A stretch of 64,000 nt of DNA from the NCBI GenBank assembly GCA_963702445.1, contig CAVPCZ010000003.1, positions 186,001 to 250,000 on the forward strand. The letters are read 5' to 3'. Both the position numbers and the translations under genes were made by a program. Each line of letters starts with the position of its first letter. The stretch's first letter is position 1. Below the pieces are notes generated by a model. The model did not search any database and was not told the DNA's origin. It was given only the letters and a program-made list of their open reading frames with translations. This document shows, piece after piece, positions 62,202-64,000 of the stretch. Source of the DNA: CAVPCZ01 sp963702445. GTDB lineage: Bacteria > Bacteroidota > Ignavibacteria > UBA10030 > UBA6906.

Positions 62202-63119
62202 CTACCGGCCGAAGCCGATGCCGCCGGAATAATGGGTCACCGAGCCGAAATTCGCATCGGCAAAGATCTTGAAAATGCCCAGGCTGATTCCCACACCCAT
62301 GGTGAAACGGAACGTGTTTGAGCCGGTCAGGTCAAGGTTCACTTCCTCCCGGACGGATGTGTCGGAGGAGTTATAGGTGAGGTTCATCGTGCTCTTTTCC
62401 CATGCAACGCCGCCGTAGAGTATCAGAATCTTGATGCTCTTGCTCGCGTGCAGGTTGGCCGTCATCCCTTTGAAGTTGATGATATCGCCCATGGTGAAGC
62501 TGTCATAGAAGAATCCCGCGGCAATATCCAGAGGACTCTCGGTAATATACTGGCTGAGGCTATGGTTCGCACCGACCCCCCAGAGCTTCGTGACGGGGAT
62601 GGCGCCGTCGTTCATCTCGGGGATGATGGCAAAGCGGAGCAGGACTTCGGTACCGTAAAGCGAGCCGACGCGCAGCTGCGGGACAGCCAGAGGGAACATG
62701 GAGGTGTTGATGATCCCGTCGGACCCCTTGAACTCGAGTCCCGCGATCGTCTTGTGCGACACGGTCGATCCTTTGGTGCCGAAGATAGTCGCCGTTTCGA
62801 ACGTGCCGGGGTTGAAGCCGGCCGGGGTATTGGCGACATACTTCCGTTGTGCATCCTGGACCACCGACCCCATCGCAATGATGTCGAAACCGAGCGAAAA
62901 GCCGGATACGGGAACATAGGCGTTATGGTAATACCCCGCGTGCATGTTCGCTCCGAACATATCCACAAGCGGCTGCAGGTAGCCCGCCACGGTCTGGGAA
63001 CTCTGCTGCTTGATCACGTTTTCCAGATCCGTCTGTGCCTGCACACCCGCCGTGAGGAGCATTATCGCAGCGAGCAGGAACGGCAGGAGTCGAAGCACTG
63101 TTGCATCCGAGCGGTTCAT
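62202..63119 (-). CDS. DUF6588-like outer-membrane protein
   Basis: The 305-residue protein has a signal peptide (LLPFLLAAIMLLTAGVQAQ) and then VIKQQSSQTVAGYLQPLVDMFG, AGYYHNAYVPVSGFSLGFDI, and repeating strands through VGISLGIFKIFADANFG to GGIGFGR. The N-terminal pattern (YLxPxxxxFGxxxxxGYYxxA) is the DUF6588 signature as I recall it; the family is found in Bacteroidota and has no known function. GGAGGAT precedes the ATG and a promoter lies at 63152–63183. Confidence 0.75.
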   Translation of the reverse strand: MNRSDATVLRLLPFLLAAIMLLTAGVQAQTDLENVIKQQSSQTVAGYLQPLVDMFGANMHAGYYHNAYVPVSGFSLGFDIIAMGSVVQDAQRKYVANTPAGFNPGTFETATIFGTKGSTVSHKTIAGLEFKGSDGIINTSMFPLAVPQLRVGSLYGTEVLLRFAIIPEMNDGAIPVTKLWGVGANHSLSQYITESPLDIAAGFFYDSFTMGDIINFKGMTANLHASKSIKILILYGGVAWEKSTMNLTYNSSDTSVREEVNLDLTGSNTFRFTMGVGISLGIFKIFADANFGSVTHYSGGIGFGR

Positions 63120-63151
63120 GTATCCTCCGGTTGATGGATGGGTTTATGAAA

Positions 63152-63183
63152 ACAATATACGATATGATCCTCTCTCTGACAAG
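63152..63183 (-). promoter_or_regulatory. Bacteroidota-type promoter for the DUF6588 gene
   Basis: On the minus strand: CTTG (63180–63183), a 20 bp spacer, TATATTGT (63152–63159). It lies 33 nt before the ATG, in the gap after the pseudouridine synthase stop at 63230. Confidence 0.6.
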
Positions 63184-63229
63184 TCAACGTTTACATGGAG
63201 CGCCGGGTGAAGCTATGAGGCCCCCCCCA

Positions 63230-64000
63230 TCAGCGGGTTCTCCTGCGCAGCGCGCCAAGTACCGCCTCCATGTCGGTTGGGAGCGGTGATGAGAAGGAAA
63301 GCTCTTTGCCCGTTGCCGGGTGTACGAAACCGATGGTGCGGGCATGAAGCGCCTGCCTGTGGATGATCTCCAGGAGGGCCTGCACCTCGGTCTTCTGGCG
63401 CGGTGTTCCCGGACCGTAGAGAATCCGGCGGCCGTTGTATGTCGGATCGCCGAAGACGGGATGCTGTATATGGGCAAGATGCACCCGGATCTGGTGTGTC
63501 CGGCCGGTCCGGAGCCTCAGGCGGAGCAGGGAGAGATAGGAAAACCGTTCCACGACTTCGTACTCGGTTACCGCCGTCTTGCCTCCCTCGATTACGGCCA
63601 TCTTCTTCCGGTCCGACTTGCTCCGTCCCAGATTGGCATCAATGATGCCGGATCGGGGCTCCAGCATTCCCCAGACGATCGCCTGGTATTCCCGTTTGAT
63701 GGTACGCCGGGCGAACTGGCGGGCCAGGTGCGCATGTGCGACGTCGGTCTTGGCCACAACCATCAATCCCGATGTGTCTTTGTCGAGCCGGTGGACGATT
63801 CCGGGCCGTGTGGCGTCCGGCGCCGTGGAGAGCGAGGCACAATGGTGGAGAAGTGCATTCACCAGTGTTCCCGTATAGTTGCCGTAGGCCGGATGGGTCA
63901 CCATTCCCGCCGGTTTGTTGACCACGAGCAGCTGTTCGTCCTCGTACAGCACGTCCACCGGGATTTCTTCGGCTACAACATCGGGAGGCGGCGGCTGGGG
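63230..64000 (-). CDS. RluA-family pseudouridine synthase (5' end cut by window edge)
   Basis: The visible 256 codons cover the catalytic domain: VDVLYEDEQLLVVNKPAGMVTHP, the active-site aspartate in GIVHRLDKDTSGLMVVAKT, LRTGRTHQIRVHLAHI and HPVFGDPTYNG. The frame stays open to the right edge (ending PQPPPPDVVAEEIP before VDVLYED), so the N-terminal part, expected to hold an S4 RNA-binding domain in RluD-type enzymes, is outside. It isomerises uridines in 23S rRNA; RluD is the likeliest subgroup. A GTG inside the frame at 63958 is probably not the real start. Confidence 0.93.
   Translation of the reverse strand, partial: PQPPPPDVVAEEIPVDVLYEDEQLLVVNKPAGMVTHPAYGNYTGTLVNALLHHCASLSTAPDATRPGIVHRLDKDTSGLMVVAKTDVAHAHLARQFARRTIKREYQAIVWGMLEPRSGIIDANLGRSKSDRKKMAVIEGGKTAVTEYEVVERFSYLSLLRLRLRTGRTHQIRVHLAHIQHPVFGDPTYNGRRILYGPGTPRQKTEVQALLEIIHRQALHARTIGFVHPATGKELSFSSPLPTDMEAVLGALRRRTR

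Overview
The window is high-GC bacterial chromosome from the Bacteroidota–Chlorobiota (FCB) branch. Four things point there. Twelve promoters fit TTG/TTTG, a 19–20 bp spacer, then TAnnTT, which is the -33/-7 pattern of Bacteroidota sigma factors and not the -35/-10 of most bacteria. The F1Fo-ATPase operon carries Z-I-B-E-F-H-A-G and no beta or epsilon gene, the split arrangement known from Bacteroidota and Chlorobi. Menaquinone is made by the futalosine route (mqnA). Several envelope families are typical of the group (OmpP1/FadL, DUF6588, DUF5916 with a CBM9-like domain). A finer placement, for example an Ignavibacteria-like lineage, cannot be proved from this sequence.

Layout. 1–2655 (minus): a PAP2 phosphatase, an MFS transporter and a DUF2147 gene cut by the left edge. 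2747–11191 (plus): a DinG-type helicase, an HU-like protein, then a translationally coupled run of hybrid histidine kinase, RodZ-like protein and LigA, followed by half of a GT9 glycosyltransferase and a STAS protein. 11201–19250 (minus): pyruvate kinase, a sirtuin, a penicillin-acylase-family hydrolase with its own promoter and a perfect palindrome, and three envelope proteins. 19247–27042 (minus): ffh, rpsP, khpA, rimM, trmD, rplS, mqnA, recN and cysS. 27175–33879 (minus): an M23 peptidase and a bactofilin lead into the ATP synthase operon. 33981–36109: a divergent GT4 glycosyltransferase and alpha/beta hydrolase. 36122–49734 (minus): murA, a seven-helix gluzincin protein, enolase, a phosphohexomutase, a frameshifted GalT-like gene, an ABC-F ATPase, rlmD and a DUF5916 protein. 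49875–51376 (plus): a cobalamin-type binding protein and a deoxynucleoside kinase. 51453–54580 (minus): tmk, an S41 protease and a TSUP permease. 54695–56312 (plus): an ECF-like sigma factor and a secreted beta-repeat protein. 56337–64000 (minus): an RluA-family synthase cut by the right edge, a DUF6588 barrel, a small exported protein, rlmN, adk, a GDPD and a CHAT-like lipoprotein.

Most of the content is core metabolism, translation, ATP synthesis and envelope building. I saw no rRNA, tRNA, CRISPR array, insertion sequence, prophage or defence island, and no stretch over 300 bases lacks a gene. The items most worth a second look are: the palindrome at the acylase promoter; a set of promoters placed so close to the ATG that the mRNAs should be leaderless; rlmN reading 142 nt into adk with tandem stops one frame away; a one-base frameshift in the GalT-like gene; a CHAT-domain lipoprotein lacking both catalytic residues; and the coupling of bactofilin and M23 peptidase to the ATP synthase operon. 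None of these amounts to a clear new multi-gene system.
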